From NCBI GenBank assembly GCA_003508835.1, contig PUFA01000006.1, positions 9,238,001 through 9,302,000 on the forward strand: DNA of 64,000 nucleotides, written 5' to 3'. A model generated the notes under the pieces. It did not search any database and was not told where the DNA came from. It saw nothing but the letters and a program-made list of their open reading frames with translations. Shown here in pieces: positions 12,038-23,633 of the stretch. Each line of letters begins with the position of its first letter. Position 1 is the stretch's first letter. The DNA comes from Eonycteris spelaea. Lineage: Eukaryota > Chordata > Mammalia > Chiroptera > Pteropodidae. The position numbers and the translations under genes are program-made.

Positions 12038-12287
12038 GTGGCATTCTATTTTTTAACTATCTAACAACTCTATGAAATAGCGGGCCACGCACCTCTGCTT
12101 TCTACTCCAAGCCATTTCCCCTTCTTCTGTAGTATCTTGAACCCCAATTTTGCCTCTGTATTAAGCATGTCTAATGTACTTGGAAAGGTAGGTCCCTTCT
12201 CCAGCCCCAGGGCCTCACTGTAGGCTGAACAAGTGAACATGACCTTCATTCAAACTCCAGTTATAGAATCTGAGCAATATTGACAAA

Positions 12288-12505
12288 CTCCCTGGGTTCA
12301 AATCTCTCCTCTGACAATTACCTGTCGGGTAGCTTTGAACAAGTTTTTTAACCTCTGCGGCCCTTAGAAACAGCACCAATTTTTTGGTATTGTTTTGAGT
12401 AATGAGTAAGTGAACCCATATAAGTATTTAGAAAGATGCCTGCGTGTAGTAAGTACTCCATAATTGTCACTGCTGTTATTATTATTGTTGTTGTTGTTGT
12501 TGCCA
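12288..12505 (+). repeat. MIR SINE with TTA/TTG microsatellite tail
   Basis: 'tccctgggttcaaatctctc' and 'gaacaagttttttaacctct' mark the MIR 5' half, and 'agtaagtactccataattgt' its 3' end. A TTA/TTG trinucleotide run follows at 12477-12501. Confidence 0.7.
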
Positions 12506-12592
12506 TGAGCTATAATGGGGAATTCTCCTGGGTGCTTCTATGCAAGATTATGTTCCTCATTTTAAAGAATGAGGTGATGAGGAAGACTGCTT

Positions 12593-12604
12593 CCCCCCCC
12601 CCCC
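12593..12604 (+). repeat. Pure C12 run
   Basis: Twelve consecutive C bases, one of four pure C or G runs of 11 or more in this window. An AT-rich simple stretch follows at 12676-12710. Confidence 0.9.
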
Positions 12605-12794
12605 GAATTTGATTGTGATAGATTTTAACTCCTGGGGCTGCCATCTTGGGATTTTGGAACAATAACCTAAGGACAAAATAAATAAAATAAAATTAATTAA
12701 TTAAAAACATGCTGTATGGCAAGATAGAAACTTAGAACAGCCTATTTCCAACTTTTCGTTTTATGTGAAATGATGATTAGCCATTCTATGCTAT

Positions 12795-12910
12795 TATTAA
12801 CCTATAAGGAAACTAAAGCTGAAGGTGGGGAGTGGTTAAGTAATTTACTCAAGATCACACAGCTCCAACATATCTAGGATTCAAACCCAAAGCCACGACT
12901 GTTCCCTCGG
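12795..12910 (-). repeat. MIR SINE fragment
   Basis: 'ggttaagtaatttactcaag', 'atcacacagctcc' and 'aggattcaaacccaaagcca' occur in minus-orientation MIR order. Confidence 0.65.
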
Positions 12911-13079
12911 AACCAGCAGGCCTGGAGGCTTGGAGAGAAGAGGGCATGCTTTGGAGAGGAAGTGAGGGAGGGGCGGCTTTGCCTGCTTTCGGGCTCCCTC
13001 TGGAAGAGGTGTATTGGAGCAGGTGCCTGCCTGCCTCCAGTGCCTCGGCTGTCAATAAAACCCCCAGCCTGGCTGTGGC

Positions 13080-13460
13080 AAGCTGCAGATTCATGCAAAT
13101 TCAGGGCCTATATTTAGCAGTAATTTAGCTGTCATCAGTCAAAGGGAGAAGAAAAAGCCCTCCCCGATGTAATGGTTATTCATATCGACTACCTACTCCT
13201 CAGATGCCTTATAAATTCAATGGAATCTGACTCAAAGTAGCAGTGGCACGCAGGGGCCTGGCTGGCTTGGCTAATTCTACCCTCTGACCGTCCCGCCCCC
13301 GCCCCCCAGGCAGAGATGACGGGGCAATGGCCTGTACAAAGGGAAGGAAGGTTCATTTTTCACAGAGGGTGATGATAAGAGAGAGATGGAGAAAGATGAG
13401 TCAGTCATAGAAATCTAATAAAAAACCTGAAATAAGAAGGATGCCAATGAGTCAGAGGAT
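13080..13460. promoter_or_regulatory. Repeat-free island with three AP-1 sites
   Basis: Perfect TGA(G/C)TCA motifs occur at 13228-13234, 13397-13403 and 13448-13454. The block is single-copy, with a dense A/T-balanced stretch at 13100-13230. Neighbouring repeats stop at its borders. AP-1 clusters mark many epithelial and keratinocyte enhancers, and the human desert next to C1orf94 leads to the skin-expressed connexins GJB5/GJB4/GJB3. The regulatory role is inference. Confidence 0.35.
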
Positions 13461-13539
13461 GCTGAAGCAGGGAGCACCCTGGGAAATCAAACAGGCCAAT
13501 CCTGAGGAAACTGAGGTCAGGCAGGGAAGTATTCATAAT

Positions 13540-13795
13540 AAAAGCTATCTTAATGATCATTAACTGAAAGCTTGCTCTCGACACCAGGCACCGTAGTGAG
13601 TACGTTACAGGTGTGCCATCATTTGGTTCTCATGGTAACCTGACAAGAGCTCATTTTACAGACCAGGTACCAGAGATGCGAAGAGATTCCATCACTTTCT
13701 TTAGGTCCAAAAACAGCAGAGCCAGGATTTGAACCCAGGTCTGTTGAACCCATAGTCATTACTCAATCATTACTCATAACCACTAGTAATACTGT
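13540..13795 (-). repeat. MIR SINE
   Basis: Minus orientation: 'gacaccaggcaccgtagtga', 'acagaccaggtaccagagat', 'gccaggatttgaacccaggt' and the terminal part to about 13795. Confidence 0.75.
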
Positions 13796-14454
13796 GGGCC
13801 TTGTTGACCATTATTCATGGTTAATAAATGTCAGAGCTGGACAAGTCTTGACCAACTCCTGGTCCATTTTCTTTCTTATGTATCTTCCAAGGAGAAAAGA
13901 GTGCTGACTAGAGGATGGAAGAAGGAAAAAGTGAACATGATGGATGGAAGAGAGAGTGGGTTTGTGCTTAAGGTGGCTAGAAGTTTGAGGGGAATGAATG
14001 TACTTTTTTTCTCTCTCATGCACTCGTTGGATTTATGTAAAGGTGTTAGGAGGTGCCTGGAAGACTGGAAGGAGAGGCTGTTTTGGGAAGGGGTTATGTA
14101 GGCGTGTCTGGGGAGGTATAAAGACGAGGGCTTGGGCACCATAAGGGTATGCAGTGGGTAGAGAGCTGGACACAGAAAAGGAAGGCGGTTAAGTTGATTT
14201 TGCCCGCCTATGTCAAAGATCTGCTCTCTTTCTCCGGATAGACCAAGCGCCACTTTGCATGAGGAAACTTCAGGAAAGAAACACACTGAAAAGGGATGAC
14301 AGGCAGGCAACACACTTGATCTAATGATGGTTGGGCCAGGAGGAAGCCATGTTTCTGCTCTCAGCCCACAGAACCTGACCACAGATTTCAAAAGAACTCA
14401 ATGCACATCCAGAGCTGGTACCAGAATCCCTCACAAATAGCCCCTCCGAGACTA

Positions 14455-14690
14455 AGAACATGGATTCTAGGACCAATGTTCTCTGGGCCCAAATCCTTAT
14501 TAACTGTGCAACCTTGAGCAAGTCACTTAACCTTCCCTGGCTCAGTTTCCTCATCTATACAATGGGAATAATAATAGTCCTTACCTCTTAGGGTTGATCT
14601 GAGGATAAAATGAGTTAATAGATATAGCACTTAGTATGATGCCTGGCAGATTCAGCACTGTATCAATATTAGCTACTACTCTTGCCTTTG
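14455..14690 (+). repeat. MIR SINE, near full length
   Basis: 'gagcaagtcacttaaccttc', 'ctcagtttcctcatctatac', 'taaaatgagttaatagatat' and 'agcacttagtatgatgcctg' follow the MIR consensus closely. Confidence 0.85.
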
Positions 14691-15170
14691 TTGGTTCTGA
14701 GGTGCTTTTGTCTGCCAAAGCAGGTCTGCAGTACTGAGCATTTTCTCTCTGTAAACTCAGAATAATTAAACTACTACCCTCCCCACCCCAGCCATACCAC
14801 AGAATGTACACCCAGTCACTCAGATAATATGCAAAAAATATTATATTTCTATCCCTATCCTTTCTCCATACCATTTCTCCCTACTTCCCCACCCTGACAC
14901 CTCCTCAGAACTACTTTTATCTGAATAATTATAGTGAAAGAAATACCTGCTTTGTCCTCAAATCACTCAGATATCTTAAGGCTAGTTCATTTGGGAATAT
15001 TTTAGCCCAGAGTGACTCTGGCCAGGCTCCTCTTCTGCCTGTACCCCCAACCACTCCCATCCTAAGGCCACTACTAGATTATGTTCCCTCACCCCTGCCT
15101 CATGCTGCTCTGGTCCCCTGGGTAAGGGACCATCATATCCTCTTTCCCCTTCTTCTTCTTTTTTTAAAAC

Positions 15171-15288
15171 ACCTACAGCACCTGGTCTTCCTGGGTGGTC
15201 TCCCATCCAAGTACTAACCAGGCCCAAACCTGCTTAGCTTTCAAGATCAGACAAGATCGGGCACGTGCAGGATGGCATGGCTGTAGAC
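15171..15288 (-). pseudogene. Retrotransposed 5S rRNA copy (5S-derived SINE-like)
   Basis: Read on the minus strand this is a nearly full-length 5S rRNA sequence of 118 nt starting GTCTAC and ending GCTGTAGGT. The internal promoter region is recognisable: 'agctaagcagg' (A box) and an intact 'ggttagtacttggatgggag' (C box). I count about 16 differences from mammalian 5S, many of them CpG to TpG/CpA. An A-rich tail follows (AAAAAAA then GAAGAAGAAG). Imperfect flanking repeats at 15289-15302 and 15135-15146 look like an L1-style target-site duplication. It is a retrocopy or a member of a 5S-derived SINE family (known in fruit bats), not a functional 5S gene. Confidence 0.9.
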
Positions 15289-15699
15289 ATATCCCTCCTT
15301 TCTGTCCTGGAAGTTTCAGACATCAAGCGTGGCTTCACAGTCAGCACTTTATACCCTGAGCAGCCAGGAAGAGGGATTGCCACAAATAACCGTGCTAATG
15401 GAGGTAATGGAAGGAGGGAGACTGATGTCTCCAGTTCATAGGAGGGCTGCTGCCACAAGCTCCCTGAGCCAAATCCAGCTTGAGTACTTCAGCCGGGCTG
15501 CTAGCTCCTTTAAGAAAAACCCTGCAGATCGGGCTGCCTGTGCTGACAGCATCTCAGGAGAGAGTTCCACAGCTCTCAGGTCTGGGGAAGACACAGAGAG
15601 GAGACTTTGTCCATTCTCCTGCCTCCAAAAAGACCTGCCCCAGCTTGTCCTTTCAAAGCCATTTACAGGAGGGAAATGCACAAGAGAGCAAATGGCACT

Positions 15700-15905
15700 G
15701 GTATCAGTGGCCCTCTGTGTGCAACCCCTGTCCCAGCAGCAACTGGCAGAACCTGAAAACTTGTTAGAAATGCAAATTCCCAGACTCCACCCCACATCTA
15801 CTAAACACTGAAATAGAAACTCTGGAGGTGGTCCCTACAATCTGAGTTGTAACAAGCCCTCTGGGGAATTCTTTAGCATGTTCAAGTTTGAAACACACTG
15901 GTCTC
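15700..15905 (+). mobile_element. MER5A-like hAT nonautonomous element
   Basis: 'acttgttagaaatgcaaatt', 'cccagactccaccccacatc' and 'ctgagttgtaacaagccctc' occur in the order of a MER5-type Charlie MITE. Confidence 0.65.
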
Positions 15906-15908
15906 GTC

Positions 15909-16095
15909 AACAGTTCTCAAACTTTGCTGAATATTAAAGTCACCGGGGGAGCTTTTAAAACTCTCAATGGCCAAGCCACACTCTAGCCCAATTACATCAG
16001 AATCCCTCAGGGTGGGATGCGGACTTCAGTGTTTTTTAAGTTCCTCAGGTGATTCTGATAGATGGTGAGGGCTATGAACCACCAATCTAAATATT
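15909..16095 (+). mobile_element. MER3/MER5-type hAT nonautonomous element
   Basis: It begins 'acagttctcaaactttgctg' and contains 'gggggagcttttaaaactct', 'attacatcagaatccctcag' and 'ctcaggtgattctgatagat', the paired inner repeats of this class. It lies directly beside the previous hAT element. Confidence 0.65.
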
Positions 16096-16233
16096 TAATA
16101 GACAAATCCACAAAGATCTTCTTTCCAATATGACAGTGGTTAGCAAAAGCCATAAGGACATTTTGCCTCTGTGCAAGAGAAAGGAAATCAAATTGACGTG
16201 GCTTCTATTCATGCCAAGATGTCACTGTGTCTG

Positions 16234-16850
16234 TTTTACCAAGGAGTAAAGGAAGGCACAAAAGTATTAAGCAGCTTGTCCAAGTCAGAAGCAAGGCTAC
16301 TGTAAGGTAAACTACACAGGTTGTAACCTGGGGCCTCAGGCTAGACCCTAGGTCTGGAGCTAGACCATGATACTACATGCCGTGTAAAATGTGCACACCC
16401 CTGCTGTCTCAACAAAAGCAGTTACTGAAACTCTACCTCAGCTCTTGTGAGTGACATCACCAGCTGACAGACCTCAAATATATTCAACCAATGAGAGTTT
16501 AGCAAGGTCAAGATCACACACCGCTCAGACACACAGTCATTTGTCTACAACAGCAACGCAAGAGAGAGATTAAACTGTAGTTGTAGAGAGTGTGACGTCA
16601 TATACAAAACATCACCTCTGTTTAGCATCTAAAAATATAAATTAGAAATATGTAACCACCACAAATTCAAGATATCATGTCAAGGGTAGGAAATCCAAAT
16701 CAGGTTATGCAACAAAACCAAAATGGTGATTTAGTCCTCCCTGATTTCACATACTTTCTGGCTTTGGTTCCCCATCATGTAAGTTTCAGAGCCAGAATGT
16801 GAATCCTCCTGTGTCTGATCCCAAAGCTCAGGCACTTAATTCTACTTTTG
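16234..16850 (-). repeat. MIR SINE interrupted by a 0.48-kb insert
   Basis: The MIR middle is at 16234-16300 ('aagcagcttgtccaagtcag') and its tRNA-like end is at about 16785-16850 ('cagagccagaatgtgaatcc'). Between them lie about 485 bp of unidentified sequence containing a CCAAT box (16488-16492) and a perfect CRE, TGACGTCA (16593-16600). This could be an LTR or a DNA transposon remnant. Confidence 0.5.
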
Positions 16851-16994
16851 AGGATTAATCCTTAGGGAACAATTCAATAGAAGGAAAAAAACAAAAAACA
16901 AAAAAGGAAAACAAAAAACTTCCGTTAAAGATATTTATTAAAACACTACCTACAATTGCAAAAAAAAAAAAATTGAAATAACAAAAAAAATAAT

Positions 16995-17590
16995 AAGAGA
17001 ATCTACCCTTACCGAGTGCTCCCTATGTTCCTGGGACACCATGCTAAGAACTTGACGTGTCTCATTCCATTTTCATTATATGTTGTAGAAATGAGCACAT
17101 GTAATTCCACAATCACGTGCTGTGGAAGTTACTAAATGTTTCTAGTTCTCCCTTTCTAAGACACGAGATAAGATTATGCTTCCAGGCCCCTTTGTTGGTG
17201 AGTGGGAACATGTAATTCTGTCAAGATAGTTGTAAACAGGTGACATATGGTTGCTTTTTCAGCCTGAGTTCCTAAGTAACTGGAACAAGCAGAATCACAC
17301 TACCATCAGCCCCCTCCCACCACCACGAATTAACCCATGATTCTCATGCGACAGGAGGAAGAAATAAACCTTTGTTTCTTAAGCCACCGAAACTTGGGGG
17401 TTGTTTATTACACAGCACACAGCCTATGCTGACTGAGATGTATGTAATATTTTCTTATTTTAACCCTGACAACATCCCTCAGTGATTACTATTGATTCCA
17501 TTTTATAGATGTAGAAACTGGGGCTCATGGTAGGTTTTAAACAAGGCAGGCTAACCCCAAGAGCATGCTCTTAATCACTACACTATGCAA
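16995..17590 (-). repeat. MIR SINE split by an MLT1-like LTR
   Basis: The left MIR part is 16995-17104 ('ccgagtgctccctatgttcc') and the right part 17447-17590 ('attttatagatgtagaaact' to 'aatcactacactatgc'). The LTR at about 17130-17445 fills the break. Confidence 0.65.
17130..17445 (+). mobile_element. MLT1-type LTR (older MaLR)
   Basis: The 3' end has the MaLR signature: aataaacctttgtttc, then 'taagccaccgaaacttgggg', 'gttgtttattacacagca' and 'cctatgctgactgag'. The 5' part is decayed. Confidence 0.65.
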
Positions 17591-17599
17591 ACAGTATAT

Positions 17600-19070
17600 C
17601 CACTCCAAAGGACTGTTACGAAATCATGAAAGGATCAATAATTTCAAAAATAAGGAGAAAATAAAGGGAGAATATGTGTGATGAAATAATAAATGAAAGA
17701 AGCAGATTACCAAATGGTGGGGATATTGTGTTTGCAATTCTATTTATATGCATCTGAGATGAACCAAACCAGGAAGGAAATGCACAAAAGTGGAAATGGT
17801 TGTTGTATTAGAACAGTGGGATTATGTGGGACTTGTCAAAAGTTTCCCCAGTGCTATTTCATCACTTTCTCATTAATAAAACAAATCAATCTTCTTTTTC
17901 AAATGCCTTCATCTGCACAATGTCAAACACGTGGGTGGAAGGTAAAAAAGTGCCATCCGTCAGCAGCACGCATCTCTTGCCCAACATCAGACATCTGGAA
18001 AGTCTGAATGAGCCAAATGACTGAATTTTTCATGCCTCGCTGAAGATTTTGGGGAGTAGGGAGGATAGATCTCTCTGAATAGCTTGTGAGCTTCATGGAG
18101 AAGCCGACTTAGGTAGAAATGCTGTGGAAGGCAATGCCCTGCTAAGGAAAATATGGGAGGGGGTGGAGACAGTCTACCAAGCAGACTGAATGAAAGATGT
18201 TTTTCTGTTCAGCTACCTCTTCTTCAGGTTTTGGTGAGCAACATGGTTACAGTGGGGTGGACATTTAGCTAATGACAGACATTGGAGTTTGGGGGGCAAG
18301 TACTATCCTACCATACCCTGTGAACCCCCACCCCTGAACAGGGAAGGAAGCTCTGAGGATTATTTTGATTTGCTTGAAGGAAATGATTGCCAGGTCAATA
18401 TTCATCAAAATGCAGAGCAGATGCAGTCTCCAAACAAGCCTGCCGTACTTCCTTACCATGGAGACCTTCTACAAAGCTGCCATGGTGTTTTGTGACCACT
18501 GCCACCCAGACCCCACAGATACTACCACAGGAGAGCACTTATGCCAAGGGGCAGGCAAGCAACAGGCTTGCCAGTGGGCTCTGCCTTGGTGTAGCCAGAA
18601 AGCTCTACTCAACAGACAATGTCATCTCACGAGATGAACCCAGCTCTAAGGGGAATATTAACACGAGACAGAGATTGGGCAGTTGATAACAGGAATGGAA
18701 ATGGGAAGACGCATGGGGAGGAGCGGAGGTGAGGACATTTCCCCAGTCACCACCATGGTGGAGCACTGGACACACTCTTGCTTCTAGGCGCAGACGGGCA
18801 GTACTCACTGACTTGGTGGTTCAGCAGTGTTGGATCCTGGAGGATCTTCTGGTTCCCAAGCTGTCTTTCAGTCTCCAGGTGGTGAGGATGTGGGGCTGGT
18901 CCCAGGATACGTTGTTTGGGAGTGTTTCCTGGGGTTGTTCCTATAACACACAGGCAACTGAGGATGGGAAGTTTTGTCCAGGGAGCTAGCTGATCTAGGA
19001 CAGGGAGGCCAAAGCAGCAACGGGGGGAAATGACCACAGAGTTCTGCTGACACTCTTCCAGGTCTAGTTG
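17600..19070. other. Intergenic, nothing recognised
   Basis: No repeat family was identified with confidence and no gene was seen. Overlapping frames of 90 to 138 codons at 18365-19163 on both strands lack any domain and sit in different frames of the same DNA, as expected by chance. Confidence 0.4.
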
Positions 19071-19077
19071 TTTGGGC

Positions 19078-19300
19078 CAGGAATCTGCAAATGTTTTCGG
19101 TAAAGTAAATGCAGTAAATATTTTCAGCTTTGAGGGCCAAATAGCCTTGTCACAATGATTCAACTCTGCTGTTGTGTTTTGAAATCAGTCATAAGTGATG
19201 TATAAATAAATGGGTATGGCTGTGTGCCAACAAAACTTCACTTATGAAAACAGGCAGCGGGCTAGATTTGGCCCATGGGCTGTAGTTTGCTGACCCTTGG
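19078..19300 (+). mobile_element. Short hAT-class MITE remnant
   Basis: This is a widely distributed mammalian element: 'caggaatctgcaaatg', 'agtaaatattttcagctttg', 'gaaaacaggcagcgggctag' and the terminal 'gtagtttgctgacccttgg'. I recognise the element but not its exact family name. Confidence 0.6.
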
Positions 19301-19849
19301 TTTGGGCTATCAGGTTCTTCAATCTGATGGTGACATGTCCACATGTATCTCAAGGACAGCATGCACACAACCCATCAAATGCCTTCCTACACACAGCAGC
19401 TGATAATGGTAGTGGAGGGATTAGCTCAGGGGAGCAATGACATTAGTCTCCAGCTAATGTCACCTTCTCCCCTCTGTGTCCTATATGTCTTTTGCAGCTC
19501 CTGGATCCCAGGGACAGCCTGATAATGAGGAGACGTAGAGATGACAGAGGGTCTGGCTCCAGAGCTCTGCCTCTCCTAACAACTCTTAAGCCTTCTGGGG
19601 AAAAACAGCCTCTTAAGGTGTGAGGAGACAGAGACTGTTTCAAGAAAAGAAAACACCATCTGTGAAAATAAGAAACCTACTTCTTGACTCCACCCACCCT
19701 TAAATAAATCCGCTTGCTCACAGAAAAGTAGGTTTTTAACAAGGCGCAACCACTTCCATACCAATCATTTCACCCAGACGCGTCACACTGGCTCCAGAGC
19801 CTCTGCCCTGAGCTCCAGGTACGCGCAGACAACAGCCTCCACTTGGGTG

Positions 19850-20735
19850 TCCACTTGACAACTCCTGATTTTCATTCCCCATGGGCCCAGATCTGTTCTT
19901 CCCCTATTTTTTCCACATCATTAAAATGTCACCTGCAATTACTCAATTGCTCGGACCTAAATCCAAGGAATCCTTGTTGTCTCTTACCTCACACATCCAA
20001 TCCATCAGCAAGTCTGATCAGTTTCTTATCTCAAATCCTTTCTCCTGCCTTCTGCCCCACTACCACTTTTGGAGCTCAAACCTGACAATCGACCCATGCA
20101 ATAGCTTCCAAAGTGCTCTGTTTGCTTCTCCTCCTGGTCCCCAAGGTCCACTCTCTATTCATCAGCTGGAGCGATATTTTTTAAACAGAAGGGTAGAGGC
20201 TCATGTTTTATCCCTCAGTTCCCTGCTGAAACTTCCCCGCTTAGTTTCTCATGGCTCTTAGAATAAAGTCCAAGTACTTATGTGACACACACGTCCTGGA
20301 ATCATCTGACTCCTGCCCTCTTCTCCAACCCCGTCTCCTTGCTCCTTCCACACTGGTCTCCTTTCTGTGCTTTGAATACAGCAAGGCCTCGCTAACCTCC
20401 AGACCTTTACACTTGACCTTTGCCTGGAATGCTCTTGCCACAGTTCTGTATATGATTGACTTATTCTCAACCCGCAGGTTTCAGCTCAAATGCAATTGTC
20501 TCACAGAGGCTGCTGCATCTAAAACCTAGCCCCACGTTACTATCATACCACTCCATCTGCTTCCTTCCCCTTATTGTTTTCGACGTTTATTTACTCATTT
20601 ATCATTGCCTTCCCTACTGGAATCTGATCTCAGGAAGACAGGAATCTTATCTGTCTGCTCTGTTGTTGCCTCTGTGAGCACTTGGCATAGAGTCTGTGTT
20701 CGGTAAGTACTTGTTGATTGAATGAGTAACCTCAC
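19850..20735 (+). mobile_element. L2 LINE, 0.9 kb with complete 3' end
   Basis: Pyrimidine-rich L2 3' sequence with 'gctgaaacttccccgcttag', 'ggaatgctcttgccacagtt', 'ggaatctgatctcaggaaga' and the terminal 'gtaagtacttgttgattgaa'. The short open frames inside (such as 19881-20261) are fragments of this element. Confidence 0.75.
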
Positions 20736-20859
20736 CCACAACATATGGAGAAAAGCCAGTAGTCCTCCTCTCCTCTTTCTCCCTCTCACTCAGGACTCTT
20801 GGTTTTAATTACTTGGCCCACATTTCCAGCTCACAGGAGAAAAGAAGGAACTCTTTTGT

Positions 20860-21185
20860 GTTGAGAGGGAGATCTACCCTCTCAACAAATTTTTCAGTGT
20901 ACAGCCCAGTCTTCATTATAACCACCATGTTGTACAGCAGATCTCTAGAACTTGTCTAAGTGGCACTTTATAACTGTTGAACAACAACTTCCCCTTTCCC
21001 TGTCCCCAAGCCTCTGAAACCACCATTCTACACTCTGCTTCTATGAGTAAAACTATTCTAGATTCCGCACTTAAGTGGAATCAGGTACTTGTTGTCCTTC
21101 AGTAACTGGCTTTATTGCATTAACGTAGTGTTCTCAAGGTTGTCCATGTTGTCACACATGGCAGAATTTAAGAATGGACTCTTTT
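20860..21185 (-). mobile_element. Ancient L1 fragment
   Basis: Reverse-complement L1 sequence: 'ccaccatgttgtacagcaga', 'aaaccaccattctacactct', 'ctggctttattgcattaacg' and 'tccatgttgtcacacatggc'. Confidence 0.75.
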
Positions 21186-23633
21186 GGAAGTGTTCTTTGC
21201 AAGGGGGATAGGGAGGTGTCTACATGGACTTTGCCTCAGAGCCAAGAAAGAAGGAGTTAGACAAGTGAGGATGTGTGAGGCACAAGAGCTCAAAGCAGCG
21301 CTGGTCCCCCATTCGCCTTCTCCGGCCTTTACTTCAAGGACATCTTTTGCCTGTGAGTTTCAGTGTCCTTGGGCTGAGATGAGATCAACAATAGCTACCT
21401 CACAGGGTTATTGTCAGAATCAAATGAGAGAACTCACATGAAACTAACTTGGTAAAAAGACACGTCAGAAACTTAGGGCAGGGGAAGGGTTTTATGCCAG
21501 CACCTTGGTAGGCATGTTGATCAGTGTCACGTCAGAAGAGGACACCCAAAGGCTCTCTAGAGGAATGCAAGCTCCTCTGAGCAGAAACCGTGTTTTATCA
21601 TTGCTATCTACCTAGTGTCTAGAACAGTGCCTGACACATAGCAGAAGCTCGAGATTCGAGGTGAATTCGTCAGTGGAAGCCAAGTGTTGTTGCTTGTTGT
21701 TAATCAAGAATGAGAGACAGGAATCAGACAAATGAGTCTGGGTTAACACAACTGAAATCCTTTGTTCTTAGTTATAACTAGAAATAGAAAAGAAATTAAA
21801 AAAGGAAAGAAAAAAGAAGTGTAACTAGACATGGTCAGGACAGTAATGAAATATCTTAAACTTGCTTGGGAGTTAACTACAGGATTTAGCACTTAGGAAC
21901 CTTGTTCTTCTGCACTGTTATTTCGCCTCTTTCTTATCTCTCTCCTATTTGGACTCAATATATTTCCCAGCTGCAAGCTTCCCCTATTACTTTTCTACCA
22001 TGCTTCACTTCCCCCAGACAGACTCTCGGATTAACTCGGGCAATCCATTCTGTTCAGATGAGGGAACTCTTCATTTGGTCTGATGAATGTGGAAACAAAA
22101 AGTAAATTATTCACTCCGAATCAGTCACTCTTTGTCGACCATGGTGAGAATGCAGCAGCCTGAGCTCAAGCTTCTCCCCCTCCTGCTTCAGTGCCTGGGA
22201 CTGATGGTAGCAGGGCTCCTCCAAAATGATCCAGTTCTAGGACCAGCCACTTTTCTCCTAGGTCAGTTCCCAAAGCTAAGCAATTCACTGCCGTCATTTG
22301 AGTGTCTAGATATAGCCCGAGGCACCAACCAGGGACTGACTACAGACTTGAGGCAGTGAGTCTGAGCTTTCTCAGCAAAGTTCAGGGTATGGATGCAACT
22401 GAGGAGGGAGGGGGCAGATTCTCAGAGGTCATCTGGTCCCACCCCATCATTATGAGCCTTTGTTTGTGATGTTACCTCTACAAGAGAATCTCCCCACACC
22501 CTCTCCCCCACCCCACTCTTTATTTTTTGGGCTTATTTGTCCCTTAAGATTTAGCAATGGGCACATGCTTCTAAGGATTCTTCCATGATCTCACTGACTG
22601 AGTCAGGGGTCCTTCTCCTGACCCTTGTGCTTGCCCTGAACTCATATCTTCTCCCACTACACTATACACAGAAAGGTCCCCCATGAAAGAAACTTGCCTA
22701 TTCCAATTTAATCAGCAGTGTCCAGAACAAGACATATCAATTAGTAGGCATCAGTGATTGTTAGGGTTGACTAAATGAAGCAACTCTTGGAAGATAATAT
22801 AGCCCAGAAGTGGTGAAGCCAGGTATATGGAGCAGTTTCGAAGTATAAAATAACAATCCTGAACTGAAGGTTTCATGTAACAGACATTAACTTTATGTTC
22901 ATGTTGCATGTCAGCTCTGTTCTGTACATTTTCTCATTCTGGGACCCAGATGGAAGAAGCATTCCTTGTGTGAAATACACCCATTTTCAGGACAGAGGGG
23001 AAGAGCAAGAAGCTGACACAAACCACACATTTAAAGGTTTGCTCAGCCATAGTATATGTCAAGTTTGTTCATATTACATTAGCCAAAGTAAGTAACATGC
23101 CCAAGCCCAAAGTCAGTGGGCCGGGGAGCTATCCTTCTCCTTCAGAGAATATTTAAGTAGAATGAACTGTCTACCACCCCAGGACTATATGCCTCCAAAG
23201 AGGCCCATCTTTCCTTTGTGCCTGTCTTCTAGAAACCTGTACCTAGGCTTAAACTTTAGAAAATAAAGAAGAGGGAGGGACTCCCCAAGTGTAGGAAGGG
23301 AGGCTGGTGGTGAAGAATCATCTGGACACCTTCCTGAAAAAGCTTTGTTTATCTTCCATCTTGATGAAAAATGTGTAATGTTTATACCGTCCCAGTAAAG
23401 ATAGAACCATGACTTCCTCAGCTGATTTCATGCCTATTTGGCAGCCCTATCACGTTTTTAAGGTATCATAAATTTTCTTTCTCCTCTGGGAACCATGCCC
23501 TCAAAATATAATGCTCATAGAAATAATCATAGGAAACACATGCAACATAAGCTCAATTCTCTTCCCAAGTCTATATTTATGAGCTCCAAAATATCAGGTG
23601 ATATAAAAAAGAACTGTACTGAGTTGACAATTA
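21186..23633. other. Intergenic: one L2 tail, otherwise apparently single-copy
   Basis: An L2 3' tail lies at about 21560-21650 ('agaacagtgcctgacacata'). The rest has no recognised repeat. The segment 23330-23470 is A/T-balanced and repeat-free and could be a conserved noncoding element. No gene was seen. Confidence 0.4.

Noticed and set aside
13876..14391. Minus-strand open frame of 171 codons
   Set aside because: No family, no splice context and no conserved motif; a plus-strand frame overlaps it.
15171..15288. Functional 5S rRNA gene
   Set aside because: About 16 substitutions, an A-rich tail instead of a plain T-run terminator, and flanking repeats indicate a retrocopy.
15329..15811. 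Plus-strand open frame of 160 codons and a minus frame of 119 codons
   Set aside because: It runs into a MER5A-like element and has no recognisable domain.
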